Shown piece after piece: positions 47,112 through 55,143 of a stretch of DNA of 58,891 bases; the first letter of the stretch is position 1; each line of letters begins with the position of its first letter. The notes under the pieces were generated by a model. That model was not told the origin of the DNA and did no database searches. It saw only the letters and a program-made list of their open reading frames with translations. Both the position numbers and the translations under genes were made by a program. This DNA is from a virus: positions 1 through 58,891 of the IMG/VR virus record IMGVR_UViG_3300024289_000039; one strand, given 5' to 3'.

Positions 47112-47289
47112 ACTGCTCCTCATCCAGAAGTTGCAAAAGTACGTTGATTGCTGCCTCGTAGCCTGCTACGACGCCAACGCGATACCCGTACTCGAAAGCA
47201 TCGCGCTCTTGCGGCCGACTCAAAGCGCCAAGAGCAAACTCTTGCTGCTTGGCTTTGAGTTGAGCCAGAAGTTGTGTTTCGAAATTCAC
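47092..47289 (-). CDS. small helical late protein
   Basis: Sixty-five residues, starting with a GTG that overlaps the stop of the upstream 47-residue gene (GTGA). Helical throughout (LLAQLKAKQQEFALGALS, DAFEYGYRVGVVAGYEAAIN). Conserved small proteins with 'AFEYGYRVG' lie between portal and chaperonin genes in related phages, as I recall. Function unknown. Confidence 0.65.
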   Translation of the reverse strand: MNFETQLLAQLKAKQQEFALGALSRPQERDAFEYGYRVGVVAGYEAAINVLLQLLDEEQYGDKDL

Positions 47290-47429
47290 GCTTTGGTCTT
47301 CGTGTCTTTGGGCGCGCCAGAACCCGGAAGCGTCTGGCCGTCAACCTTGAGACCCGCAGCCATGCGGTGCTTCTGCTTTACAGCGGCATTGTCGAGAGAA
47401 ACAGTGCCAGTCGTGGGCTTGTCACTCAT
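47286..47429 (-). CDS. 47-residue hypothetical protein
   Basis: Reads MSDKPTTGTVSLDNAAVKQK, continues HRMAAGLKVDGQTLPG and ends KDTKTKA. A perfect AAGGAG lies eight bases before the ATG, and the frame fits tightly between the portal stop (11 bases upstream) and the next gene (overlapping stop/start). Basic, no membrane segment. Function unknown. Confidence 0.65.
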   Translation of the reverse strand: MSDKPTTGTVSLDNAAVKQKHRMAAGLKVDGQTLPGSGAPKDTKTKA

Positions 47430-47440
47430 TTTATAACTCC

Positions 47441-49933
47441 TTACCTAGCGCCGGGATTGATGCCTGTGCCGGTGCTCACAGAAAACTTCTCGCCAGACAG
47501 CATTTCCAACTTGGCGAGATCCATGGCCGTTTGATTGTCGGCTGTGTTCATGCGCTCGCGGATTGCGAGGTCTGCCGCTGTGCGCTGATCCTCTGCCGCC
47601 TGACGGATACGCTCGCGCTCCAATTCCAGTTGACGCGCACGCTCCTTCTCTGCCATAGCCATTTGATCCGACTGCTGGGACTGAGCGAGCTTCTGCTGTT
47701 CGAGCTGAATGCGCTGGGCGTCCGCCTGTGCGCGCTGCTGAAGAGCCTGCTGCTGAATGCCAGCGTTGATCTGGGCGATCTGCATTGAGTTGTCGGGAGG
47801 CATCGGAGGCTGCGGCTTGAATTGCTGCGCCGCCTGATCGATCTGCGCGAGCTCCTGCGCAAAAGCCCCGAGCTGCTGCTCGATGAACTGTTGCACTTTC
47901 ATGATCACCTGAACCTGCTCGTTGGCTTCAGATTGGATCAATTCGTCACGCTGCGCCATGTCAACCGCATTGTGCGCCTCAACCAGATAGTAATTCAGCA
48001 GGTGATCCCGCAGATGAATCGCCATCGGATAGATGTACTGCTTCATGATCGCAGGATTGCTGCCGAACAGCGGCGACTTCAAGAACGCCATGTGCGTCTG
48101 AAGGTGCGCGATGTGATCCTGTTTCGGCAGGACGTAAATCGGGCGACCCATCGACGCTGCGACGTTCTCAGAGACCGGATCCATGTCTTCGGATCCAGGT
48201 TTCGGCTGAAGAACCTCGTTCTGAGGAATCTTCATGTCACGCAGGAACCGCTCTTCGACTTTCCGCTGATCATACATCTGCGGGAGCATCGCAGCGCGCT
48301 GCATGAGTGCCTGCGTCTGGACGAACCGCTGTGTGTCGCTGAAAATCTGCGGATCGCTGACCGGGATCACGTCCATCGGACCATCAAAGTCGGACGGGTC
48401 GATCTCGAGGCCAGCGTAGTTGGCTTCAATGTCTTCCTCGGTCAGATATGCCGAGTTGATCCGGTGCAGGATCTTGAAGCAGCGCGCCATCGAGTTGTGC
48501 AGACGCGAATGGATCGAGCTGAACACGACCATTCCCTGCTCGATGAGCGCCATTGTGGTGCCGACAGGCTGATTAGGGTTCGCATCAGACAGTTTCTCGA
48601 AAGAAGTCTGAACAACGCCCTTGCCTGCTTCGACGAGGAACCCAAGCAGGCTGAAAAGTGTCGGACTCGGGCCGTTGAAGGGCAACGGCATCGCGATTTT
48701 GCGGACATCGTCGACCAATGCGCCGCCTTCAATCTCGACAACCTCCGTCGGCTGGACATTCAGCGTCTGTCCGCCGGGTCCGCCCTTCAATTTCAAAAGC
48801 GTCGGGACATTCTGGATGTGCGCCGAGTCAAGCAGAGCGCGCAAAGCCCCAGTGGCAGCACCACTCAGGCCACCGATCATGTGCGTCAGGCCGATCGGGT
48901 ATGCTCCGCGCCACGGAACGAACGGAAATTCGACGATCCAGTCGAGTTCTTTGCGCTGCTCGTCGTCGGGTTCCCAGTTTCTGTAGAGACTGAGAGCTTT
49001 TCCGCTGGTTTTGTCGATGGAAATGATGTATGGCTCGGGTCCATCTTCAAAATCGAGGCGCGTATAGACCTCGAAAATGGTCCGCAGACCATCTTCGTTG
49101 TAGGAATTGTCCTGCCTGCCTTCGATTTTGTCGTTGGCTTTGGTCGATTGGCTGAAATCCGGCTCTTCAGGCACCCCGACATCAACATCACGGTACATTC
49201 CAGACGTCACTCGACGCTGATATTCCATTTTCGTGATGTACTGGACGTGCGTTTTCCGCTCTGCAGTGTAGAAATTTGTCGCTGCAAATGGAAGATATAT
49301 GTCGTCGATGGGCACGAACTCAGACATCGGGCGACGATACTGGCTCGACCACATGAATTTGAGGTACTGGCCACCACCGAGCGGGAGCTGTGTGCTCAGC
49401 TGCTCCAATTCAGAGCGGAACTCGACCATCTGCTCGGTCGTCTGCCAATTCATGAAGGCAGCTTTGCGTTCTGCCTTGGCAACCTTCTCGCGATCCTGCT
49501 CGCCGAGGATCTTGCTTTTCACCGGACCCGTGGGCGGGAAAGCCTCTTTCATGAACCTCGCCGAGAAGTCCACGCAAGATTCGACGAGCAGCGGGTGAAC
49601 GACCTTGTTGGCACCAGTGAATTGCGCGCCACCGGGTGCGTCATCGCCGAGGCCAGTGCGACGGAGCCCTTCTTCGTAGAGCTTATCACGCTTTTCGCGA
49701 GCCTCTTTGTCCTTGCTGATCTTGTCAAGCAAGTCCGAGACGATGTCGGTCAGAGCTGCCTGATCGACTTCATCGACGATGTTGGCGAAATGTTCGAGAT
49801 GGCGCTGCTCGTCTTCGTCGTTCTGAAGGCGGATCACAGCGCCGCCATCCTCGGTGTCTTCGACCTCGAGAGTTTCTTCCTCAAGACGAATCACTTCGCC
49901 AGCTTCGTCGTCTTTTTCGAATTCGTCGGCCAT
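47441..49933 (-). CDS. portal protein
   Basis: An 830-residue portal of P22 gp1 type. It has an acidic N terminus, the helical wing (DKISKDKEAREKRDKLYEEG, GLGDDAPGGAQFTGANKVVH, PLLVESCVDFSARFMKEAFP), a clip and stem region (YPIGLTHMIGGLSGAATGAL), then a long Gln-rich C-terminal helix (QQQALQQRAQADAQRIQLEQ and beyond) that matches P22's barrel domain. It forms the dodecamer through which DNA is packaged and ejected. It follows the giant protein and precedes chaperonin and scaffold, the canonical head order. Confidence 0.88.
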   Translation of the reverse strand: MADEFEKDDEAGEVIRLEEETLEVEDTEDGGAVIRLQNDEDEQRHLEHFANIVDEVDQAALTDIVSDLLDKISKDKEAREKRDKLYEEGLRRTGLGDDAPGGAQFTGANKVVHPLLVESCVDFSARFMKEAFPPTGPVKSKILGEQDREKVAKAERKAAFMNWQTTEQMVEFRSELEQLSTQLPLGGGQYLKFMWSSQYRRPMSEFVPIDDIYLPFAATNFYTAERKTHVQYITKMEYQRRVTSGMYRDVDVGVPEEPDFSQSTKANDKIEGRQDNSYNEDGLRTIFEVYTRLDFEDGPEPYIISIDKTSGKALSLYRNWEPDDEQRKELDWIVEFPFVPWRGAYPIGLTHMIGGLSGAATGALRALLDSAHIQNVPTLLKLKGGPGGQTLNVQPTEVVEIEGGALVDDVRKIAMPLPFNGPSPTLFSLLGFLVEAGKGVVQTSFEKLSDANPNQPVGTTMALIEQGMVVFSSIHSRLHNSMARCFKILHRINSAYLTEEDIEANYAGLEIDPSDFDGPMDVIPVSDPQIFSDTQRFVQTQALMQRAAMLPQMYDQRKVEERFLRDMKIPQNEVLQPKPGSEDMDPVSENVAASMGRPIYVLPKQDHIAHLQTHMAFLKSPLFGSNPAIMKQYIYPMAIHLRDHLLNYYLVEAHNAVDMAQRDELIQSEANEQVQVIMKVQQFIEQQLGAFAQELAQIDQAAQQFKPQPPMPPDNSMQIAQINAGIQQQALQQRAQADAQRIQLEQQKLAQSQQSDQMAMAEKERARQLELERERIRQAAEDQRTAADLAIRERMNTADNQTAMDLAKLEMLSGEKFSVSTGTGINPGAR

Positions 49934-49954
49934 GGTGATTCCTTAGAACTTCGA

Positions 49955-52900
49955 CTACTGATTGCGTAGCACTTTGATCCAGGCTTGAATGTTTGATTCA
50001 GGAACGCCCTTTTCCGCAGCCAGCTTTGCTAGATCGTTCAATGTGTAATAACCCGGTGGGATCTTTTCCGCAGAACCGGGGAGCCTTTGTCCCTCGAAAA
50101 CTTTGACCATGTCTGCATTCCGGAGCTCACCTACGTCGTACCAGTTCCTTGACTTAATAAAATCTTGAACGAACGGGATGTATTCGTCAACAGGCTTTGC
50201 GTTGCCTTTGCCTTTAATCTGATTAATTGTTACGATTTCGCCGCCAGCCTGCCTTATTTTGTCAAGTTCTTCCCTCATGCCCGCTTGGCTCTCTTCATAA
50301 AAATAATTATGGAACTCACGCTCCCTCGGAGCTTGCTTCTGTGCGAGGTCTGCAGTCGCATCCTGCATTTTAAAGTAAAAATCTTCCGATTCCTCGTCAA
50401 TGTTTGGATATTTACTTTTAATTTTCCTGTAGGCTAGATCCGTGTATTCGTCCATCCTTTCATCAACAACCCTTTGGATGGCACGATCATGCGCTTTTTT
50501 TGTCAAATTTTTTAGCATGGTGTAAGGAAGATCTTCTTCCATAATATCAATGTCGGATTTTCCTGTGTCAATATTTTTTATACGTTTAACTTCAATCGTG
50601 ACATGCGGCTCGCCTTTGCTGTCACGCAACGAGTAGATTTCGGTTTTGCCTGCCTCAACCTGTGGGCAATACGAGCCACCGCCGACACAATGGCCCATCG
50701 TGTCGCCTTCGTACTTTAGAGCCTTTTCGAGTTCGTCTTTATTGCCAGTTGGTTTTATTTGGACCCAGCCGAGACCTCTCTCGTTGGGGTAGTTCGTTTC
50801 CGGAACAACGTCGTATTGTTTGAACGGGACGGTCGCCGCATTGCGAGAAGCTTCGATCTTGGCTTTCGCTCGCTGTGCCTCGCGCCATTCGTTGATCTTC
50901 GCGACATGCTCGACCGCCTGCGACATCGAGAATTTCTCGAGTTTGGCAGGGTCGATCTTCAGCCGGTCTGGCAGGTTCGAGTTTGGCAACGTAGCATTGC
51001 GAAGCTCGTCGACAAGATGGCCGAACCCGAGAGCAGGGTTGCTTGATATGTGACGAGGGACGTTTATCTGAGTGTCGTCGGGAGCTCCAATTAGTGCTTC
51101 AAGTCCTTTTTTCTCAAGAGCCTCGTCTGCCCAATCTGCTTTCAATGAGCGAGCAATGGATGCTTGTGTTGCTTTTTCCCATGCGCGACTCAAGTCCGTC
51201 TCGCCGATGAGATTAGGATTGTAGCTAAACCCTCCGCCTGCCGTCGGAGTCCACTTGTCATTAGGATTAAGAGCAAATGGACGATATTCAGGAATCGCAT
51301 TAGCCCGATCGATTATTTGATCGCTAGGAATATGCAAACGACCGCTGACTTCAGCAACATCGATCAAAGGATCAGCAACTGTGCCCATCTGGTTTTTGAT
51401 GTAGCTTTTCAGCTTTGTGTCGATCCATTTTCCAACTGAATCAGCAGATTTTTCTCCAATGTCTGCTCCTTCATTTAATTGATGAAGAGCCCAAACAGAT
51501 CGATCGAGGTCTGGTTGTGTCCAATTGCCTCCGGGCTTCTTGACACCGTACGTGTCAACCAGATCTGTTAGCGTCTTCTCGCCACGACGGATCGGTCCTG
51601 CACCCAACGCGACACCTGTGCCCTTCACTGGTGCAGCGACGCCGCCCAAGATGTTGCCGACCATCTCGGGGATGTATGGCATGGCGAGGCGGAGGTTGCC
51701 TTCGTCCATCGTCAGAGGGAACAGCGCAGGACGCATGCCCCATTTCATCCGATTGCCTTCGGCGTCGACCGGGTAATAGCCGAGATCGTCCTGCTTGATG
51801 TCGACCGCGCGATTCGGGATCATGACACCTTGCAGATCGATCATCGCCTGCGTCGCAGGGTCGAGTCGCGCCTCAAGTTCCTCGCGCGGATAAGGCGAGG
51901 ACTCGATAGAATCCATGCCGGTGAATGACCCCATGGGATCATAGGAAGGCATCACCGGACCACCCTTGTCGAACGACTGCTCGCGCTGTTTCGGGGAGAC
52001 GTTGCGCTGCCAGTTGCTCAGAGCGTCAGAGTATTGATCCTCGTAGGTCGTGAATGGCCCGACGGTGAGCGGGAGATTGTACTTCCGCGCCAGAGCCTCC
52101 CACTCCTGCGCCTTCTCGCGCCCCATCGATGCAGGACCACGGCTGTAGGCCTCGCGAGCGAGTTCGCGCGCTCGCTCCTGGAGCTTTTCGCTGTCGCCCT
52201 CGAACATTGGCTTGAATTTGACTTCGCCGCCTTTGGCGTAGTCCCAGGACATCGGCGAGTAGCCCATCGAACCCCAGCTGCTCGAATAGTCCGAGAGGCT
52301 GGGGCTGAATGACGTCAGGCCACTGGCACCTTCGCCGAGCGAACCGGGCGACGAGAACATGCCATAGTCATTGTTCAACCCGACATTGCTCACCGCCAGA
52401 GTCGGCAACGAGGACTGCGAGCCGTAAAACTGGTTGGCGTCGGAGAACAGCGTGTAGTTGGGATTGTAGGTGTCGGGAACGGTCGTCGGCGTCTGCTGCA
52501 TCAGAGAGTTGTTGAGAGCTTGCGCGCGCTCATCAGCTGCCTGCTGCTCGAAAGAGGTTGTCGCAGTCGGTCCAGAGAACCAGTTGGTGTCAAACGGATT
52601 GCCCGTCATCGGATCGCCGAGGGCGAATGTCTGATAGGCGGTCATCGGATCGACGTCAGGCTGCTGAGACTTTGCGTAGTCGGCGAACTCCTGCTCGGTC
52701 GGCCGAGAGGGCGGAACCGGCGGAGTCCAAAGAGCATTGCGTTGGTTCTGGAGCTGCGAGAGCTTCTGCGTCAGATCGGGGTTGTTGCGCGCATCGTAGA
52801 ACCGATTGTAGATCGAAAGGTCTTCACCTCCCGGGACCAATGCATTGGTGAATCCTGTGCCGGGTGAGGGCTGACCCTGCTGGAAGCCACGCCAGTCGGT

Positions 52901-54442
52901 CTGGGTGGTCAGCACTCGGTTCTTGCCCTCCATGAAATAATCTTCGAGGGCTTTCTGGGCGAGGTACAACGATTCAATCTTTTGCGGATCATCGCTGTTG
53001 ATCAACGAGTTGATCCGGCTCGTCGCAAATGCGCCTTCGACCTGACTCGGGGTGATCTGCCCGGCGAGCGTCTGGCTACCACGGACATAGTACGGAGCGA
53101 TGGTGTTGGCGGCAGCGCGATTGCCGATGGCTTCGTAGATGGCGCGGTACTGATCGTAGCTCTGGGGTGTGCCGTACTCGCCCAAGCCTGCGCGCAGCAT
53201 CATCGTGTAGTCTTGCTGGGTTGGCTTGTAGCCCCAATACGTCTGCCAGCGATCAGGAGCGTTGGTCTGCTCGACCACCGTCACATTCTGATCTTCCGGT
53301 TGCGCGCGATTGCCCAGCAGCTTGTCGAGCATTGCGTACTTCTGCTGGCCTTCTTCGCTTGTCGCGAACTGCTGGCCAATGTCGCTGAGAGTCAGACCGC
53401 CTTGATTGGCAGTGTCGCGCCAATAGTCGATGGCTGCTTGGCTCTCGGGGTCGCGTTCGAAGTAGTTGCGGTACAAGCCACGGATCTGCTCGTCGGTCAC
53501 AGGACCGCCGCCTTTTGCGTAACCTTGCACTTCGCCGCCTTCGGCGAACTTCGGCGTCTCGCCTGTGTACAGATAGCGCACCACCTCCGGATCTTTGATC
53601 AGGAGGTTGTCGGCAACAAACAAATCATCGACATTTGAATTTCTTGGCTTGCCCTGTCTTGCTCTTGCCAGTGACTTTACCAAAGGGTCTGTCATCAATG
53701 CTCCAGGATCGATGATGTTCTTTATCAAAATGGATTTTACATCAGGATCCTCTAAAGCAGAGAAATAGGCAGGGTTCCGATATCCCCTGTTGCGGACTTT
53801 GTCTTTGTAAAAGAAATCGTTCCAGTATTGTCCTTCTGCATCTAGGACGACATCTGGGTCTTTTACTGTCTTCAAAGGTATAACTGTGCCACCGAACTGA
53901 GTGTATGTGTTCGCAACATCAGGATTGTTTGAAGCCCATGCATAATCTTTTGTGTTGTTGGGTGCAATAAAAACATCCCCTTCGTTTCGCTCTTTCACGT
54001 GCAGCCCGGAGACTTGGTCGTCAAGCTGCTTGCGCAATCTCGGGATGCCACGATAGAAAACATTTTGAATCTTGGTCAGAGGACTAGCTTCCGCCTCCGT
54101 CGGATCCATGACGGTGAGCGCAGCGCCAGTGCCCAACGCAGCCTTGCCCATCTTCGTCGCCGGACCGAGCGGACCCGCAGCCATCAGCGCAACGTCTGCG
54201 GGCGATTGCGGGACCAGCAGATCGATCAGCCCAGTGGTGCGGCCAGCCTTGGCAGCTAGACGATCTGCGATGCGCTGTGCATCTTCCTCGCTGCCGCCTT
54301 TCGAGATGACGTAGTCGTAAGTCTGCTTGGCGATCTCCTCCGGCATCCCCATCGTCTTGTCCCAAGCGTCGGAGACAGACTTGGTCGCCTTTTCGGCGTA
54401 GGCGAGCAGACGATCGGTCAGGGAGGATTTGTCATCGGCCAT
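49955..54442 (-). CDS. giant polyvalent virion protein: ART-like, DUF4214-like and PcfJ-like modules
   Basis: A 1495-residue mosaic. Residues about 127-290 look like the ADP-ribosyltransferase domain of phage polyvalent proteins: NVFYRGIPRLRKQL (Arg in YRG), a Tyr-rich middle (NNPDVANTYTQFGG), then VADNLLIKDPEVVRYL. About 320-365 is DUF4214-like (GLYRNYFERDPESQAAIDYW). A long Pro/Gln/Ser-rich linker follows with GG motifs (FAEGGEVQGYAKGGG). Near 1225-1290 is a PcfJ-like block (EGDTMGHCVGGGSYC, KTEIYSLRDSKGEPHVTIEV) with QIKGKGNAKP later. Such proteins are packaged and injected to act on the new host. Both module-encoding stretches are AT-rich (about 30-47 percent GC in sampled lines) against 57-68 percent in the linker. 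It sits between TerL and portal. Confidence 0.75.
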   Translation of the reverse strand: MADDKSSLTDRLLAYAEKATKSVSDAWDKTMGMPEEIAKQTYDYVISKGGSEEDAQRIADRLAAKAGRTTGLIDLLVPQSPADVALMAAGPLGPATKMGKAALGTGAALTVMDPTEAEASPLTKIQNVFYRGIPRLRKQLDDQVSGLHVKERNEGDVFIAPNNTKDYAWASNNPDVANTYTQFGGTVIPLKTVKDPDVVLDAEGQYWNDFFYKDKVRNRGYRNPAYFSALEDPDVKSILIKNIIDPGALMTDPLVKSLARARQGKPRNSNVDDLFVADNLLIKDPEVVRYLYTGETPKFAEGGEVQGYAKGGGPVTDEQIRGLYRNYFERDPESQAAIDYWRDTANQGGLTLSDIGQQFATSEEGQQKYAMLDKLLGNRAQPEDQNVTVVEQTNAPDRWQTYWGYKPTQQDYTMMLRAGLGEYGTPQSYDQYRAIYEAIGNRAAANTIAPYYVRGSQTLAGQITPSQVEGAFATSRINSLINSDDPQKIESLYLAQKALEDYFMEGKNRVLTTQTDWRGFQQGQPSPGTGFTNALVPGGEDLSIYNRFYDARNNPDLTQKLSQLQNQRNALWTPPVPPSRPTEQEFADYAKSQQPDVDPMTAYQTFALGDPMTGNPFDTNWFSGPTATTSFEQQAADERAQALNNSLMQQTPTTVPDTYNPNYTLFSDANQFYGSQSSLPTLAVSNVGLNNDYGMFSSPGSLGEGASGLTSFSPSLSDYSSSWGSMGYSPMSWDYAKGGEVKFKPMFEGDSEKLQERARELAREAYSRGPASMGREKAQEWEALARKYNLPLTVGPFTTYEDQYSDALSNWQRNVSPKQREQSFDKGGPVMPSYDPMGSFTGMDSIESSPYPREELEARLDPATQAMIDLQGVMIPNRAVDIKQDDLGYYPVDAEGNRMKWGMRPALFPLTMDEGNLRLAMPYIPEMVGNILGGVAAPVKGTGVALGAGPIRRGEKTLTDLVDTYGVKKPGGNWTQPDLDRSVWALHQLNEGADIGEKSADSVGKWIDTKLKSYIKNQMGTVADPLIDVAEVSGRLHIPSDQIIDRANAIPEYRPFALNPNDKWTPTAGGGFSYNPNLIGETDLSRAWEKATQASIARSLKADWADEALEKKGLEALIGAPDDTQINVPRHISSNPALGFGHLVDELRNATLPNSNLPDRLKIDPAKLEKFSMSQAVEHVAKINEWREAQRAKAKIEASRNAATVPFKQYDVVPETNYPNERGLGWVQIKPTGNKDELEKALKYEGDTMGHCVGGGSYCPQVEAGKTEIYSLRDSKGEPHVTIEVKRIKNIDTGKSDIDIMEEDLPYTMLKNLTKKAHDRAIQRVVDERMDEYTDLAYRKIKSKYPNIDEESEDFYFKMQDATADLAQKQAPREREFHNYFYEESQAGMREELDKIRQAGGEIVTINQIKGKGNAKPVDEYIPFVQDFIKSRNWYDVGELRNADMVKVFEGQRLPGSAEKIPPGYYTLNDLAKLAAEKGVPESNIQAWIKVLRNQ

Positions 54443-54445
54443 GGC

Positions 54446-54724
54446 TTACCACTTCACTTTGTCAGCCCAGTATGCTGCGGACGACGGACCTTTGGCAATG
54501 TTCTTTGAATGACGAGCCTTGAACGAGGCGCGCTTGGTCTTCATGCGGTCGGACTCGCCGGACTTGGGCTTGCCAGCAGTCTTGGCTCCTTGCTCGCCGA
54601 ACCGGATGATCTTCTCAGAGCCATTGGTGCAGGCTTTGACGATGTGCGACTTGGTCGGGTGGCTCGGGGTGCGCTTTGGCTTGTTGCAGGCCATTGCGCT
54701 TTTGTCGACTCGCTGGACCATCAT
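54446..54724 (-). CDS. conserved small basic protein next to terminase
   Basis: A 92-residue, Lys-rich protein: NKPKRTPSHPTKSHIVKACT, GSEKIIRFGEQGAKTAGKPK, then KTKRASFKARHSKNIAKGPS and AAYWADKVKW. This exact type is widespread in phages between terminase and portal; the Cys and basic residues suggest nucleic-acid contact. It overlaps the upstream 59-residue gene by ATGA. Function unknown. Confidence 0.75.
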   Translation of the reverse strand: MMVQRVDKSAMACNKPKRTPSHPTKSHIVKACTNGSEKIIRFGEQGAKTAGKPKSGESDRMKTKRASFKARHSKNIAKGPSSAAYWADKVKW

Positions 54725-54900
54725 TTGCTCCGGGCTGCGCGCATGTTGTCGACGAGGTTCGGATAGGGGCGACCCGCAGCTTTGGCCGCAGCTTTGGCAC
54801 TGGCCTTTGCGGAGTCAGAGAGCTTGGAGGGTTTGCCCAGAGATGCCGGACGCTTCTTGTCCCAGATCGGTTTCGGTGCTGGCTTTGCTTTCTTAGGCAT
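54721..54900 (-). CDS. 59-residue Lys/Ala-rich protein
   Basis: MPKKAKPAPKPIWDKKRPAS at the start and ASAKAAAKAAGRPYPNLVDN in the middle; strongly basic. It overlaps both neighbours (8 nt at its start, ATGA at its end), which supports it as real. It lies in the terminase cluster with another basic protein. Possibly a DNA-binding packaging accessory; unproven. Confidence 0.7.
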   Translation of the reverse strand: MPKKAKPAPKPIWDKKRPASLGKPSKLSDSAKASAKAAAKAAGRPYPNLVDNMRAARSK

Positions 54901-55135
54901 TGCGATGCTCCTTGATGAAAGCGTCGAGCTTGTTGTCTAGTCGATCCAACCGATCCAGCACGCGATTGATGTCGTTGTGGACATCGACTTTGGTCACATA
55001 TTCCTTGGCGATCTCTTCTCTGGTGCGATTGAGGAGGATGCCGAGGCGATGAAGCTCATTTGTCTTCTCTCGCAAGAAGAACCCAAGCAGACCAACCACC
55101 AAAGAAAGAACCGTGTTCCAAAGCATCAGCTCCAT
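54893..55135 (-). CDS. small membrane-anchored coiled-coil protein
   Basis: Start MELMLWNTVL at 55135; a GTG 12 bases upstream overlapping the TerL stop is an alternative. Eighty residues: a hydrophobic segment (about 3-21, LMLWNTVLSLVVGLLGFFL) and then a long helix (NELHRLGILLNRTREEIAKE, INRVLDRLDRLDNKLDAFIK). The form resembles small phage holin or spanin-type proteins, but the place after terminase is unusual for lysis. Function unknown. Confidence 0.65.
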   Translation of the reverse strand: MELMLWNTVLSLVVGLLGFFLREKTNELHRLGILLNRTREEIAKEYVTKVDVHNDINRVLDRLDRLDNKLDAFIKEHRNA

Positions 55136-55143
55136 GATTGGTC

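Noticed and set aside
47822-49969. 715-codon plus-strand ORF opposite the portal gene
   Set aside because: Antisense to a well-supported portal protein; composition typical of an open complementary frame and no start signal.
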